A stretch of DNA of 25,174 bases from Oscillospiraceae bacterium. Its GTDB lineage: Bacteria > Bacillota > Clostridia > Oscillospirales > Oscillospiraceae. A program made the position numbers and the translations under genes. The stretch covers positions 1 through 25,174 of the forward strand of contig JAFSFK010000144.1 of assembly GCA_017435245.1 (NCBI GenBank), written 5' to 3'. A model generated the notes under the pieces. That model was not told where the DNA came from. It did no database searches and was given only the letters and a program-made list of their open reading frames with translations. Positions 7,439 to 14,461 of this stretch are shown piece by piece; positions within the stretch are counted from its first letter, which is position 1, and the number at the start of each line of letters is the position of its first letter.

Positions 7439-8797
7439 ATGATTATGAATGCTTACGTTGCAAGTGTAATTGAAAACGTTAAGAAGAAACACGGTAACGA
7501 GCCCGAATTTGTTCAAACTGTTGAGGAGGTGCTCTCTTCCATTTCGCCTATGGTCGATAAGCATCCTGAGTATGAGAAGGCTGATTTGCTGGGACGTATG
7601 GTCGAACCGGAGCGTATGTTTACTTTCCGTGTTGTCTGGACGGACGACAATGGTCAGACCCATACGAATATTGGTTATCGCTGTCAGTTCAATGGTGCAA
7701 TTGGCCCCTACAAGGGTGGCTTGCGTTTCCAGCCGAACGTCAATCCCAGCATTATTAAATTCCTGGGTTTTGAACAGACCTTTAAGAACAGCTTGACTGG
7801 CTTACCTATGGGCGGAGGCAAGGGTGGTTCTGACTTTGATCCTTCCGGAAAATCCGATGCTGAGATTATGCGTTTCTGCCAGAGCTATATGACTGCACTG
7901 TACCGCTATATTGGACCCGATATCGACGTTCCTGCCGGTGATATGGGTGTCGGCGGACGTGAAATTGGTTATCTGTTTGGTCAGTACCGTCGTCTCAAGG
8001 GCGTTTGGGAAAATGGAGTTTTGACCGGTAAGGGATTTAGCTATGGTGGCAGTTTGACTCGTCCTGAAGCGACCGATTATGGTGCAATGTACTATCTGCA
8101 GGAGGTGCTGAAGCACGAGGGCGAAGACATTCAGGGAAAAACCATTGCCATTTCCGGCTTTGGCAATGTTGCCTGGGGTATTTGCAAGAAGGCATTGCAC
8201 TTGGGCGCAAAGGTTGTGACCTTGTCCGGTCCTGATGGTTACATTTATGATCCCGAGGGTGTTTCTTCCAGTGCGGAAAAGGTCGACTATATGCTGAAGA
8301 TGCGTGCCTCCGGTCGTAACCGGGTTCAGGACTACGCAGATAAGTTCGGTGTTCAGTTCTTCCCCGGTGAAAAGCCTTGGGGTGTTAAGGCAGATGTGAT
8401 TATGCCTTCTGCGATGCAGAACGATGTTGATATGGCGCAGGCCAAGAAAATCGCAGCAAATGGTGTTAAGTACTACATCGAAGTTGCAAACATGCCAACT
8501 ACCAACGACGCCCTGTATTTCTTGATGGAACAGCCCGGTATGATCGTTGCACCTTCCAAGGCTGTAAACGCTGGCGGTGTTGCAGTTTCCGGTTTGGAAA
8601 TGAGCCAGAACTCTGAGCGCTTGGTGTGGTCTGCTGAAGAAGTTGACAATCAACTGAAGAGCATTATGTACAATATTCATAAGGCATCTGTAGAGGCTGC
8701 CGAGGAATATGGTTTGGGCTACAATCTGGTTGCCGGTGCGAACCTTGCAGGTTTCAAGAAAGTGGCTGAAGCTATGATGGAGCAAGGTGTCTTCTGA
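7439..8797 (+). CDS. gdhA: NADP-type glutamate dehydrogenase
   Basis: 452 residues, the usual length of hexameric bacterial GdhA, which makes glutamate from 2-oxoglutarate, ammonia and NAD(P)H. G-P-Y-K-G-G-L-R-F (89-97) and P-M-G-G-G-K-G-G-S-D (123-132, catalytic K128) identify the family. G-F-G-N-V-A-W-G (240-247) is the dinucleotide-binding turn. The C-terminal half has A-P-S-K-A-x-N-A-G-G-V-A-V-S-G-L-E-M, also diagnostic. The start at 7439 has AAAGGA six bases upstream; ATG 7445 is possible. It is flanked by its own promoter and terminator, so it is monocistronic. Cofactor preference is inferred from family, not read from a specific residue. Confidence 0.95.
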   Translation: MIMNAYVASVIENVKKKHGNEPEFVQTVEEVLSSISPMVDKHPEYEKADLLGRMVEPERMFTFRVVWTDDNGQTHTNIGYRCQFNGAIGPYKGGLRFQPNVNPSIIKFLGFEQTFKNSLTGLPMGGGKGGSDFDPSGKSDAEIMRFCQSYMTALYRYIGPDIDVPAGDMGVGGREIGYLFGQYRRLKGVWENGVLTGKGFSYGGSLTRPEATDYGAMYYLQEVLKHEGEDIQGKTIAISGFGNVAWGICKKALHLGAKVVTLSGPDGYIYDPEGVSSSAEKVDYMLKMRASGRNRVQDYADKFGVQFFPGEKPWGVKADVIMPSAMQNDVDMAQAKKIAANGVKYYIEVANMPTTNDALYFLMEQPGMIVAPSKAVNAGGVAVSGLEMSQNSERLVWSAEEVDNQLKSIMYNIHKASVEAAEEYGLGYNLVAGANLAGFKKVAEAMMEQGVF

Positions 8798-8813
8798 TTT
8801 TATGTCAATATTT

Positions 8814-8841
8814 AATGGCCCTGCCGGAAGGCAGGGCCATT
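8814..8841 (+). terminator. Terminator between convergent gdhA and pgsA-like genes
   Basis: AATGGCCCTGCC (8814-8825) and GGCAGGGCCATT (8830-8841) form a perfect 12-bp stem with a GGAA tetraloop, 16 bases after gdhA. No strong T-run follows on either side, but the position between convergent genes suggests it serves both strands. Confidence 0.75.
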
Positions 8842-8857
8842 ACTTGTAAATTACCAT

Positions 8858-9439
8858 TTAGATTTCATTTTCAGATTCACGGATAGACTGGAATTTGGAT
8901 TCACGTGTGTGATAAGCACAAACATAATCTGCAAAAGCAACTAAAAGAAATATCCCGTCAATTGCCGTAATTACAGTGACTATAGTATCGGATAGGTCGG
9001 GCAGCATAACCATAATGATCAGGCTGATAAACAGGACAGTTGTACTGATTTTACCGCTGATCAATGCACCCTTCAGCATTTTTCCTCTGCGAAGATTAAC
9101 GGCACCGGCAATTAGCTGGAACAGCTCTTTAATGAAAAACAGTGCAATTAAATACCACAGAACAGGATAGTGGGATGCAAGGCAAAGGATCAGAGAAAAC
9201 TGCGTCAGCTTATCTGCCAGAGGATCCAGGATCTTTCCGACAGTAGAGATCATATTAAAGTGCCGAGCGATTTTTCCGTCGATCAGATCAGTCAAACAGG
9301 AAACGGCTAGAATTGTGGCAGCTAAGAAATACTTATCCTTTAGATAGATGGTTATATAGACGGGAATCAAAACCAATCGAAATAGACTGAGCAAGTTCGG
9401 GATTGTTAGTATTTCTTTTTTCCAGTCCTTGATGAACAT
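8858..9439 (-). CDS. pgsA: CDP-alcohol phosphatidyltransferase (phosphatidylglycerophosphate synthase-like)
   Basis: 193 residues, typical of PgsA. The family signature D-x2-D-G-x2-A-R-x8-G-x3-D-x3-D is complete: D51, D54, G55, A58, R59, G68, D72, D76, contributing the metal and CDP-diacylglycerol site. Several hydrophobic segments (about residues 15-33, 38-50, 80-112, 125-145 and 155-170) indicate an integral membrane enzyme. The usual reaction is CDP-diacylglycerol plus glycerol-3-phosphate giving phosphatidylglycerophosphate. Other CDP-alcohol transferases share the motif, so substrate is inferred from size and the N-terminal I-P-N-L-L-S-L-F-R-L, which is typical of PgsA. GGAGGATAAG precedes the ATG. 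It stands alone behind a good promoter. Confidence 0.85.
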   Translation of the reverse strand: MFIKDWKKEILTIPNLLSLFRLVLIPVYITIYLKDKYFLAATILAVSCLTDLIDGKIARHFNMISTVGKILDPLADKLTQFSLILCLASHYPVLWYLIALFFIKELFQLIAGAVNLRRGKMLKGALISGKISTTVLFISLIIMVMLPDLSDTIVTVITAIDGIFLLVAFADYVCAYHTRESKFQSIRESENEI

Positions 9440-9480
9440 TTTTCTTATCCTCCGGTGGTCACGAACGCATATTTTTATAC

Positions 9481-9509
9481 ATTATATTCCTTTTTAAAAA
9501 ACGAATCAA
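9481..9509 (-). promoter_or_regulatory. Sigma-A-type promoter of the pgsA-like gene
   Basis: Read on the - strand: TTGATT (9509-9504), 17-base spacer, TATAAT (9486-9481), 42 bases upstream of the start codon. The -10 box is a perfect consensus match. Confidence 0.75.
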
Positions 9510-9588
9510 GTCTTAACTGAAATTCTACTGATAAAATAATGAAAATATTTTACAACTTCATTAATATACTGTGAACGTTATGCTTTGG

Positions 9589-10134
9589 TTATGCGTTCGA
9601 TCGATTAACTGCGGCATCGTGGTGTGCATTCAATGTAAATTGATGAACCAAATGCTTCCAGGTGATCTTATCCAGCTCTCCGGTTGCCGGGAGGTCTGCC
9701 AACAGCTGAAATTCTGTGAGGGCATCAGCGGTACTACCGTCAAAAGTACCACTGTGATTGGGAGCGGTTATGCCTGGTGAATCTTTTGACAGTTGGGTCA
9801 GAATGCTTTGGAGCAGATAAATGTATGGATTTGAATCACCGATACGGAATACTTGACCGGCATCCATTATTATTTCAATTGGTTCTGCCTTTCCTACTCG
9901 GATCAATGCCGGTTCATAGGCAATAACGATACGATCCCAGGTTGTTTGATCTGCAATGCCGGTTTGCGGAAGTCCCTCCCGCATTTGAAAAGCAGTAACG
10001 GCGGTAACGGTTTGGGCGTCATAAATACCATCCGGTATCACATTTGGCAGGCGTGGATCATCTTCTGATATAATCTGAAGCATAGTTTGAAGGCTTCGTA
10101 TCGGCTGCTCAATAAAGGACTCAGTTGGTCTCAT
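9589..10134 (-). CDS. Small protein with two peptidoglycan-binding domains
   Basis: 181 residues made almost wholly of two PG_binding_1-like repeats. The first (about 10-75) has P-D-G-I-Y-D-A-Q-T-V-x-A-V-x-A-F-Q and T-G-I-A-D-Q-T-T-W. The second (about 95-165) has G-T-F-D-G-S-T-A-D-A-L-x-E-F-Q and T-G-E-L-D-x-I-T-W. There is no signal peptide and no catalytic domain. The ATG overlaps the stop codon of the preceding gene by four bases (ATGA) and has AGGAGGTG upstream, so the two are translationally coupled. It probably works with the SpoIID-like partner on spore or cell-wall peptidoglycan (inference). Confidence 0.8.
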   Translation of the reverse strand: MRPTESFIEQPIRSLQTMLQIISEDDPRLPNVIPDGIYDAQTVTAVTAFQMREGLPQTGIADQTTWDRIVIAYEPALIRVGKAEPIEIIMDAGQVFRIGDSNPYIYLLQSILTQLSKDSPGITAPNHSGTFDGSTADALTEFQLLADLPATGELDKITWKHLVHQFTLNAHHDAAVNRSNA

Positions 10135-11414
10135 CGCACCACCTCCTGTCGAACGGGATCTTGGAAACCAATGCTGAGATTTCGTCCGGGAAACTGTGTC
10201 AAGGTCGTTGTCGCTGCATAGTTTACAGCAGCGGAATTTGTTGTGATAGCTGATCTGACAACGTTGGTTCTGAAATTCCCAACAGGGCTGGTTGCGGTCG
10301 AGGATCGTGTGGAGCCGGTTGGAAATGTTTCTGTGCTGCGCAGTGAGGTGTTTTCGATTCCCGAGTATTGATCATAAATCTCGTTCCAGGTTGCGGTATC
10401 TACAGTCCCGGTTTCCGGTAATTGGAAACGCCGCTGCGCAGCGAGAACGGCAGCACGGGTACTTTGACCGTAGATGCCATCTATATCCAATGGCGGTATG
10501 CTGGGAATGTAGGCGGAAAGGACGGAAAGCATATACTGCAGCTGGCGGACTTTATCTCCTGTACTGCCGATCTGCAGGGATCCAGGCGGCGACCAATTTA
10601 CAGCGTAGAATTGCTGTCCCTCGCTGCGCAGCTCGGAAAGGGAAGTTACCGCTGTATAAAGACGTACAATGGCATACCACGTTGCCGGTCCAACGATCCC
10701 GTCCGGTGTCAGTCCAAATACCTCCTGAAAGGTTCGAACTGAGGCTTCTGTTCTGCTGCCATAAATGCCGTCAACCACAGGGATTTTTGGGATGGCTGGA
10801 TAGCTTTGAGCGATCCTGTTCAGGGATACTTGAATAACGACAATGGAGGGCCCGGTACTCCCTAGCCTTAATGGAGATCCCGGATAGGAGGAACTGATGC
10901 CTCGTATCGGAGCGTTTACCACGGTTTCCACATTTCCGTAATAGCTGCGCAGGATCTCATCTGAATTTAGGCCCTGTAACGCTAAATTCTGGCTGCCCCA
11001 CTGACTGAGTCCTTCGCAGGTAACGGTGGTTCCGTTGCAAAATTTTGCGGCTAACGGTTCCACGAAACCAGGTCTGCGAAGGTAGTCGTTGAATAATTCG
11101 TCAACCAAACGAGATATGTTGTCAAAGAAGCTCCGTCCATTCACAAAATACTGATCATAGGCAGTGTTATTGGTAATATCAAAATCATATCCACGGCTTC
11201 GATAGAATTCTGTGTATACTCGGTTGAGCGCAAAAGAAACAATGGCCAGGATGTTAGCACGTAGTGCGCTTTCATCCCAGGTGGGATATATTTCGCTGGA
11301 AGCGACGTTTTTAACATAATCTGAGAATGAAACGGTAACATTTGGGGCATTGGATGATGGAGCACCGAGATGCACCGTGATTTGTTGTGGTATGAAAGGT
11401 GTTACTGTTGGCAT
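10131..11414 (-). CDS. SpoIID-like protein with two peptidoglycan-binding domains
   Basis: 427 residues. The first 165 resemble a diverged SpoIID/LytB domain: Y-P-T-W-D-E-S-A-L-R-A-N (43-54), then Y-R-S-R-G-Y-D-F-D-I-T-N (71-82), and C-E-G-L-S-Q-W-G-S (133-141), the counterpart of the G-M-S-Q-x-G block of SpoIID. PG_binding_1-like domains follow at about 182-253 and 280-350, each with D-G-I-Y-G and a T-W near the end. The last 75 residues are Ser/Thr-rich and low complexity. No signal peptide or N-terminal membrane helix is present, unlike SpoIID itself. SpoIID is a lytic transglycosylase acting in engulfment; activity here is not assured. AGGAGG precedes the ATG. It lies nine bases after the beta-sandwich gene. 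Confidence 0.75.
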   Translation of the reverse strand: MPTVTPFIPQQITVHLGAPSSNAPNVTVSFSDYVKNVASSEIYPTWDESALRANILAIVSFALNRVYTEFYRSRGYDFDITNNTAYDQYFVNGRSFFDNISRLVDELFNDYLRRPGFVEPLAAKFCNGTTVTCEGLSQWGSQNLALQGLNSDEILRSYYGNVETVVNAPIRGISSSYPGSPLRLGSTGPSIVVIQVSLNRIAQSYPAIPKIPVVDGIYGSRTEASVRTFQEVFGLTPDGIVGPATWYAIVRLYTAVTSLSELRSEGQQFYAVNWSPPGSLQIGSTGDKVRQLQYMLSVLSAYIPSIPPLDIDGIYGQSTRAAVLAAQRRFQLPETGTVDTATWNEIYDQYSGIENTSLRSTETFPTGSTRSSTATSPVGNFRTNVVRSAITTNSAAVNYAATTTLTQFPGRNLSIGFQDPVRQEVVR

Positions 11415-11423
11415 ATGAGCCTC

Positions 11424-11807
11424 CTATAAATTCTGTGGAGTTGTTTCAAATATTTCCGCATTATTCCAGATGCCGGGCAATTCCGATAATGGGATCAATT
11501 CCAGATTCTGAACCGTAACAATACCGGGAAAAATCTGAGCATTATTAATTTCGATTTCCTCAAAGTTCTCCGCACGGGCATAAAGGTTTACGGTTGCAAA
11601 AGGTACGATACCGGTATTTGGACTTTGACCGGCTGACAGGTCCGGTACTTGGATCTCGATTGGTTTGTCAAGTTTTCCGTTTCGATTGGTTAGACGCATT
11701 GCAATTACAGCGCCGGATGGATCGGTGATCGTCACGGCTGTGTCTTTGATAGGGATTTGTGCATAGCTTGTGTAGGCACGTACTTGTATGTAACCGATGG
11801 CGGACAG
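11424..11807 (-). CDS. Hypothetical beta-sandwich protein, first gene of the peptidoglycan-binding operon
   Basis: About 127 residues if CTG 11807 is the start, which I prefer because G-G-G-G-G (11819-11815) lies seven bases upstream and the family-like sequence starts with S-A-I-G-Y-I-Q-V-R-A-Y-T. The alternative TTG at 11825 would use that ribosome binding site as codons. The pattern of alternating hydrophobic residues, with P-I-K-D-T-A-V-T-I and V-N-L-Y-A-R-A-E-N-F-E, suggests a small carboxypeptidase-regulatory-like or Ig-like beta-sandwich. No catalytic motif or signal peptide is visible. It is followed after nine bases by the SpoIID-like gene and has a sporulation-type promoter, so it is probably a structural partner in spore peptidoglycan metabolism (inference). 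Confidence 0.65.
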   Translation of the reverse strand: MSAIGYIQVRAYTSYAQIPIKDTAVTITDPSGAVIAMRLTNRNGKLDKPIEIQVPDLSAGQSPNTGIVPFATVNLYARAENFEEIEINNAQIFPGIVTVQNLELIPLSELPGIWNNAEIFETTPQNL

Positions 11808-11835
11808 GATAATTCCCCCTTTCAAAGCTTCACAC

Positions 11836-11863
11836 TATATTATGAGTGGATATAATAAAGCGT
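11836..11863 (-). promoter_or_regulatory. Candidate mother-cell (sigma-K/E-type) sporulation promoter
   Basis: On the - strand AC (11863-11862), a 17-base spacer, then CATAATATA (11844-11836), which fits CATAnnnTA. The start codon and ribosome binding site lie 15-30 bases downstream, the expected place. sigma-K promoters are described by AC and CATAnnnTA boxes; the assignment is by motif only. Confidence 0.55.
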
Positions 11864-11886
11864 GCAGGGATCATAAGAATCCCTGC
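11864..11886 (-). terminator. Stem-loop overlapping the end of the helical-protein gene
   Basis: GCAGGGAT and ATCCCTGC form an 8-bp stem with a seven-base loop that contains the TGA stop of the gene ending at 11871. On the - strand it is followed by ACGCTTTATTATAT, a modest T-rich tail. It could end transcription before the operon at 11807. Confidence 0.5.
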
Positions 11887-12299
11887 ATTTGCTTAATGTT
11901 GGCGGTTTCGCAATCCAATAATTTTTGACTGATGGTGGAAACTCGTTCATCGGAATTGTTAAACTGGTGCAAATTTTTCAGGCTTTTGATCATTCCTCTG
12001 GTATTGCCATTGATCATCATAGCTGCAGCTTTAGAATTCACATTTCCAAAAGAGAGCATTGATCGTGTCATTGCCCGTGACATAAACTTGATCGCAGGAT
12101 CAAGCTCCTCGAGCTCCCAGCCACGATTTGCAGCCAGTGCGTGTGCTTCCTGCTCAATAGAATCGTATTCTTGAAGTTGCGATTTCAGCGCTGTGCGCAG
12201 TGTCGTTTTGAGTGGAGCCTTCAAAACACAACGAATTCCGATTTGTCCCATTTGAGTTGTTTTTAAAACGGAAGATAATAGATCCTTACTGCCTTTCAT
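11871..12299 (-). CDS. Small all-helical protein of unknown function
   Basis: 142 residues, predicted nearly all helix, with repeated Q, E, K, L and no signal peptide or membrane segment. The pattern (Q-L-Q-E-Y-D-S-I-E-Q-E-A-H at about 41-53 and L-D-C-E-T-A-N-I-K-Q-M-Q at the end) recalls ferritin-like/DUF2383 or spore-coat-type four-helix bundles, but I do not recognise the family with confidence. Start is ATG 12299 with a weak GGTGAT ribosome binding site. It lies upstream of the sporulation-type promoter and peptidoglycan-binding operon on the same strand, and diverges from asnB. A role in the spore is a guess from context. Confidence 0.65.
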   Translation of the reverse strand: MKGSKDLLSSVLKTTQMGQIGIRCVLKAPLKTTLRTALKSQLQEYDSIEQEAHALAANRGWELEELDPAIKFMSRAMTRSMLSFGNVNSKAAAMMINGNTRGMIKSLKNLHQFNNSDERVSTISQKLLDCETANIKQMQGFL

Positions 12300-12315
12300 A
12301 ATACATCACCGATAG

Positions 12316-12344
12316 TATTGTAACCGTATTGATGCTTACTATGC
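12316..12344 (-). promoter_or_regulatory. Possible forespore-type promoter of the helical-protein gene
   Basis: On the - strand GCATA (12344-12340), 14-base spacer, GGTTACAATA (12325-12316). This matches the GYWTA and GGnnAnAnTR forms of forespore sigma-F/G promoters, with a spacer one base short. It would give a very short leader before the ATG at 12299, a reason for doubt. The same region also holds TACAAT as a possible ordinary -10. Confidence 0.3.
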
Positions 12345-12370
12345 ACATTACGCTTGGTTTTACATATACT
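12342..12370 (+). promoter_or_regulatory. Candidate promoter of asnB
   Basis: TGCACA (12342-12347), 17-base spacer, TATACT (12365-12370), 28 bases upstream of the asnB start. Confidence 0.45.
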
Positions 12371-12398
12371 GGATATAGGAATTGAAAGGGGTGTCATA

Positions 12399-14222
12399 AT
12401 GTGTGCAATCGCAGGATTCGTCGGATTGGATTTTGATCAGGAGACCGTGGGACGGATACAAAGGACAATGGTGCACCGTGGCCCGGATGAATCTGGTGTA
12501 TTTAAAACAGACTCGTGCTGCTTGCTTCACACAAGGTTGACGGTTATTGATCCGGATGGTGGTAAGCAGCCAATGCAGCTGCAATGGGGCGCAGAAATCT
12601 ATACGATGGTGTATAATGGAGAATTGTATAATACGGATGAGATCCGGCTCCAGCTTCAAGCGCTTGGACATCATTTTATCGGACACTCAGACACGGAAGT
12701 TATGCTCCACGGATATGCGCAGTGGGGAGAACAGGTCCTCCATATGGTAAATGGAATCTTTGCATTTGCTGTTTGGGAGCAAAAAGGAAAGAAACTGTTT
12801 TTGGCACGAGACAGAATGGGTGTAAAGCCGCTATTCTATATGGTGCATCAGGGTGGTATTCTGTTTGGGTCGGAAATTAAGAGCATTTTGGCTTTTCCTA
12901 CAGTCAAAGCGGAGATCGATGAATATGGGATATCGCAAATATTGCTCCTTGGTCCGGGAAGAGCTCCGGGCAGCGGCGTGTTCTATGGGATACTGGAATT
13001 AGAGCCGGGGTGCTGCGGTTGTTATGAAGACGGCAAGTGGTCCTGGAGACGGTATTGGAAGCTAACTGACAGGGAGCACACGGATACTTTTGCGGAAACA
13101 GCAGAAAAGGTTCGTTATCTGGTTACGGATGCTGTATTACGTCAGATGGTTTCAGATGTTCCCATCGGTACGTTCCTGTCCGGAGGTTTGGACTCCAGTC
13201 TGATCTCAGCGATCGCTTCCAAGGAAATGGCGGACAGGGGAGAACAGTTAAAAACATTTTCTGTTGATTATAAGAACAGTAATCTGCATTTTGTGCCCGG
13301 GAAATTTCAGCCAAGCTCGGATAATGTTTACATACAAATTATGCAGAAATACCTGGATACCGATCATCAGTGGACTGTCTTGACACCTGATGACCTGATT
13401 GAGGTGTTGGAAGAGTCTACGTTTGCACGAGATCTGCCGGGTATGGCGGATGTGGATTTCTCGCTGACAGCTTTCTGCAAGCGGATCCGACAGAAGGTGA
13501 AGGTGGCGCTTTCAGGGGAGTGTGCAGACGAGATATTCGGTGGATACCCGTGGTACCGGGATCCGGAAGTTCGTACATTAGACGGGTTCCCGTGGGCTCA
13601 GAACACGATGCATCGGGCAAGCTTCCTGCAAAGCTGGGTAAAAGAAAAAGTGGAACCGGCAGGTTTTGTGAGTGACCATTACCAGCGGACCATAAATGAA
13701 AGTGATGTTTTGCCGGGAACTGATCCACTGGAACGAAGGATGAAGCAGATGGTGAATTTGAATTTTCGTTGGTTCATGCAGACACTGCTGGATAGGAAAG
13801 ACCGGATGAGTATGAACTGCGGACTTGAGGTTCGGGTCCCGTTCTGCGATTACCGGATCGCAGAGTATCTTTATGGGGTGCCGTGGGAATTTAAGGATTA
13901 TCAGGGAAGAGAAAAAGGTCTTTTGCGTTTTGCTATGTCTGATATGCTGCCAAATGAGATACTTCACAGAAAGAAAAGTCCATATCCTAAGACTTATGAT
14001 CCGAAATATATGACGCTTGTATCACAAAGGCTGACGGACTTGATGGCAGATAAGAATGCACCGATTTTCCAGTTCGTCCGAAAGGAAGCGCTTATGGACC
14101 TGCTGGAATGTGAGTATGCTTGGCCGTGGTATGGTCAGCTGATGAAAGTTCCGCAGACAATTGCGTATATGCTTCAAATAGACTGTTGGATGCGGCACTA
14201 CAAGGTGCAGCTTCGTACATAA
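12399..14222 (+). CDS. asnB: Asparagine synthetase B (glutamine-hydrolysing)
   Basis: 607 residues, normal for AsnB. It makes asparagine from aspartate, glutamine and ATP. The start at ATG 12399 is fixed by the mature nucleophile C2 (M-C-A-I-A-G-F) and by GAAAGGGG upstream; an earlier in-frame start at 12354 would bury the cysteine. The class II glutaminase half has R-G-P-D (27-30), Y-N-G-E-L-Y-N (72-78) and R-D-R-M-G-V-K-P-L (137-145). The synthetase half has the PP-loop S-G-G-L-D-S-S (261-267) and G-E-C-A-D-E-I-F-G-G-Y further on. It is a single gene between divergent and terminated neighbours. No RNA leader motif was found upstream. Confidence 0.95.
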   Translation: MCAIAGFVGLDFDQETVGRIQRTMVHRGPDESGVFKTDSCCLLHTRLTVIDPDGGKQPMQLQWGAEIYTMVYNGELYNTDEIRLQLQALGHHFIGHSDTEVMLHGYAQWGEQVLHMVNGIFAFAVWEQKGKKLFLARDRMGVKPLFYMVHQGGILFGSEIKSILAFPTVKAEIDEYGISQILLLGPGRAPGSGVFYGILELEPGCCGCYEDGKWSWRRYWKLTDREHTDTFAETAEKVRYLVTDAVLRQMVSDVPIGTFLSGGLDSSLISAIASKEMADRGEQLKTFSVDYKNSNLHFVPGKFQPSSDNVYIQIMQKYLDTDHQWTVLTPDDLIEVLEESTFARDLPGMADVDFSLTAFCKRIRQKVKVALSGECADEIFGGYPWYRDPEVRTLDGFPWAQNTMHRASFLQSWVKEKVEPAGFVSDHYQRTINESDVLPGTDPLERRMKQMVNLNFRWFMQTLLDRKDRMSMNCGLEVRVPFCDYRIAEYLYGVPWEFKDYQGREKGLLRFAMSDMLPNEILHRKKSPYPKTYDPKYMTLVSQRLTDLMADKNAPIFQFVRKEALMDLLECEYAWPWYGQLMKVPQTIAYMLQIDCWMRHYKVQLRT

Positions 14223-14230
14223 AAGCGTGA

Positions 14231-14260
14231 TCCCGGCAGAATTCATCTGCCGGGAAGTTT
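14231..14260 (+). terminator. Intrinsic terminator of asnB
   Basis: TCCCGGCAGA (14231-14240) pairs with TCTGCCGGGA (14246-14255) around ATTCA, followed by AGTTTTCTG, eight bases after the asnB stop. Confidence 0.82.
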
Positions 14261-14349
14261 TCTGCTCATCATACACCATAGAAATCACCAAATACTCGAA
14301 GGAAATTTGAAGAGTTTTTGCCTAATTTCATAATCTTTCCCAGTACCGG

Positions 14350-14378
14350 TTGCAAAACGAAGAAGAAAGTGATAGTAT
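14350..14378 (+). promoter_or_regulatory. Candidate promoter of the serA-like gene
   Basis: TTGCAA (14350-14355), 17-base spacer, TAGTAT (14373-14378). The roughly 75-base leader that follows has no T-box or other riboswitch motif that I can see. Confidence 0.55.
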
Positions 14379-14461
14379 GATGTAACTACATTTGTGCGCA
14401 GCTGAAAGACTGCCACGCTGTAAATAACGGAATATTTTCCATAGAAGTGGAGGAAAGAAAG

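Noticed and set aside
14379..14461. T-box or serine-type riboswitch in the serA leader
   Set aside because: No T-box consensus (TGGNACCGCG) and no clear terminator/antiterminator pair; only weak hairpins.
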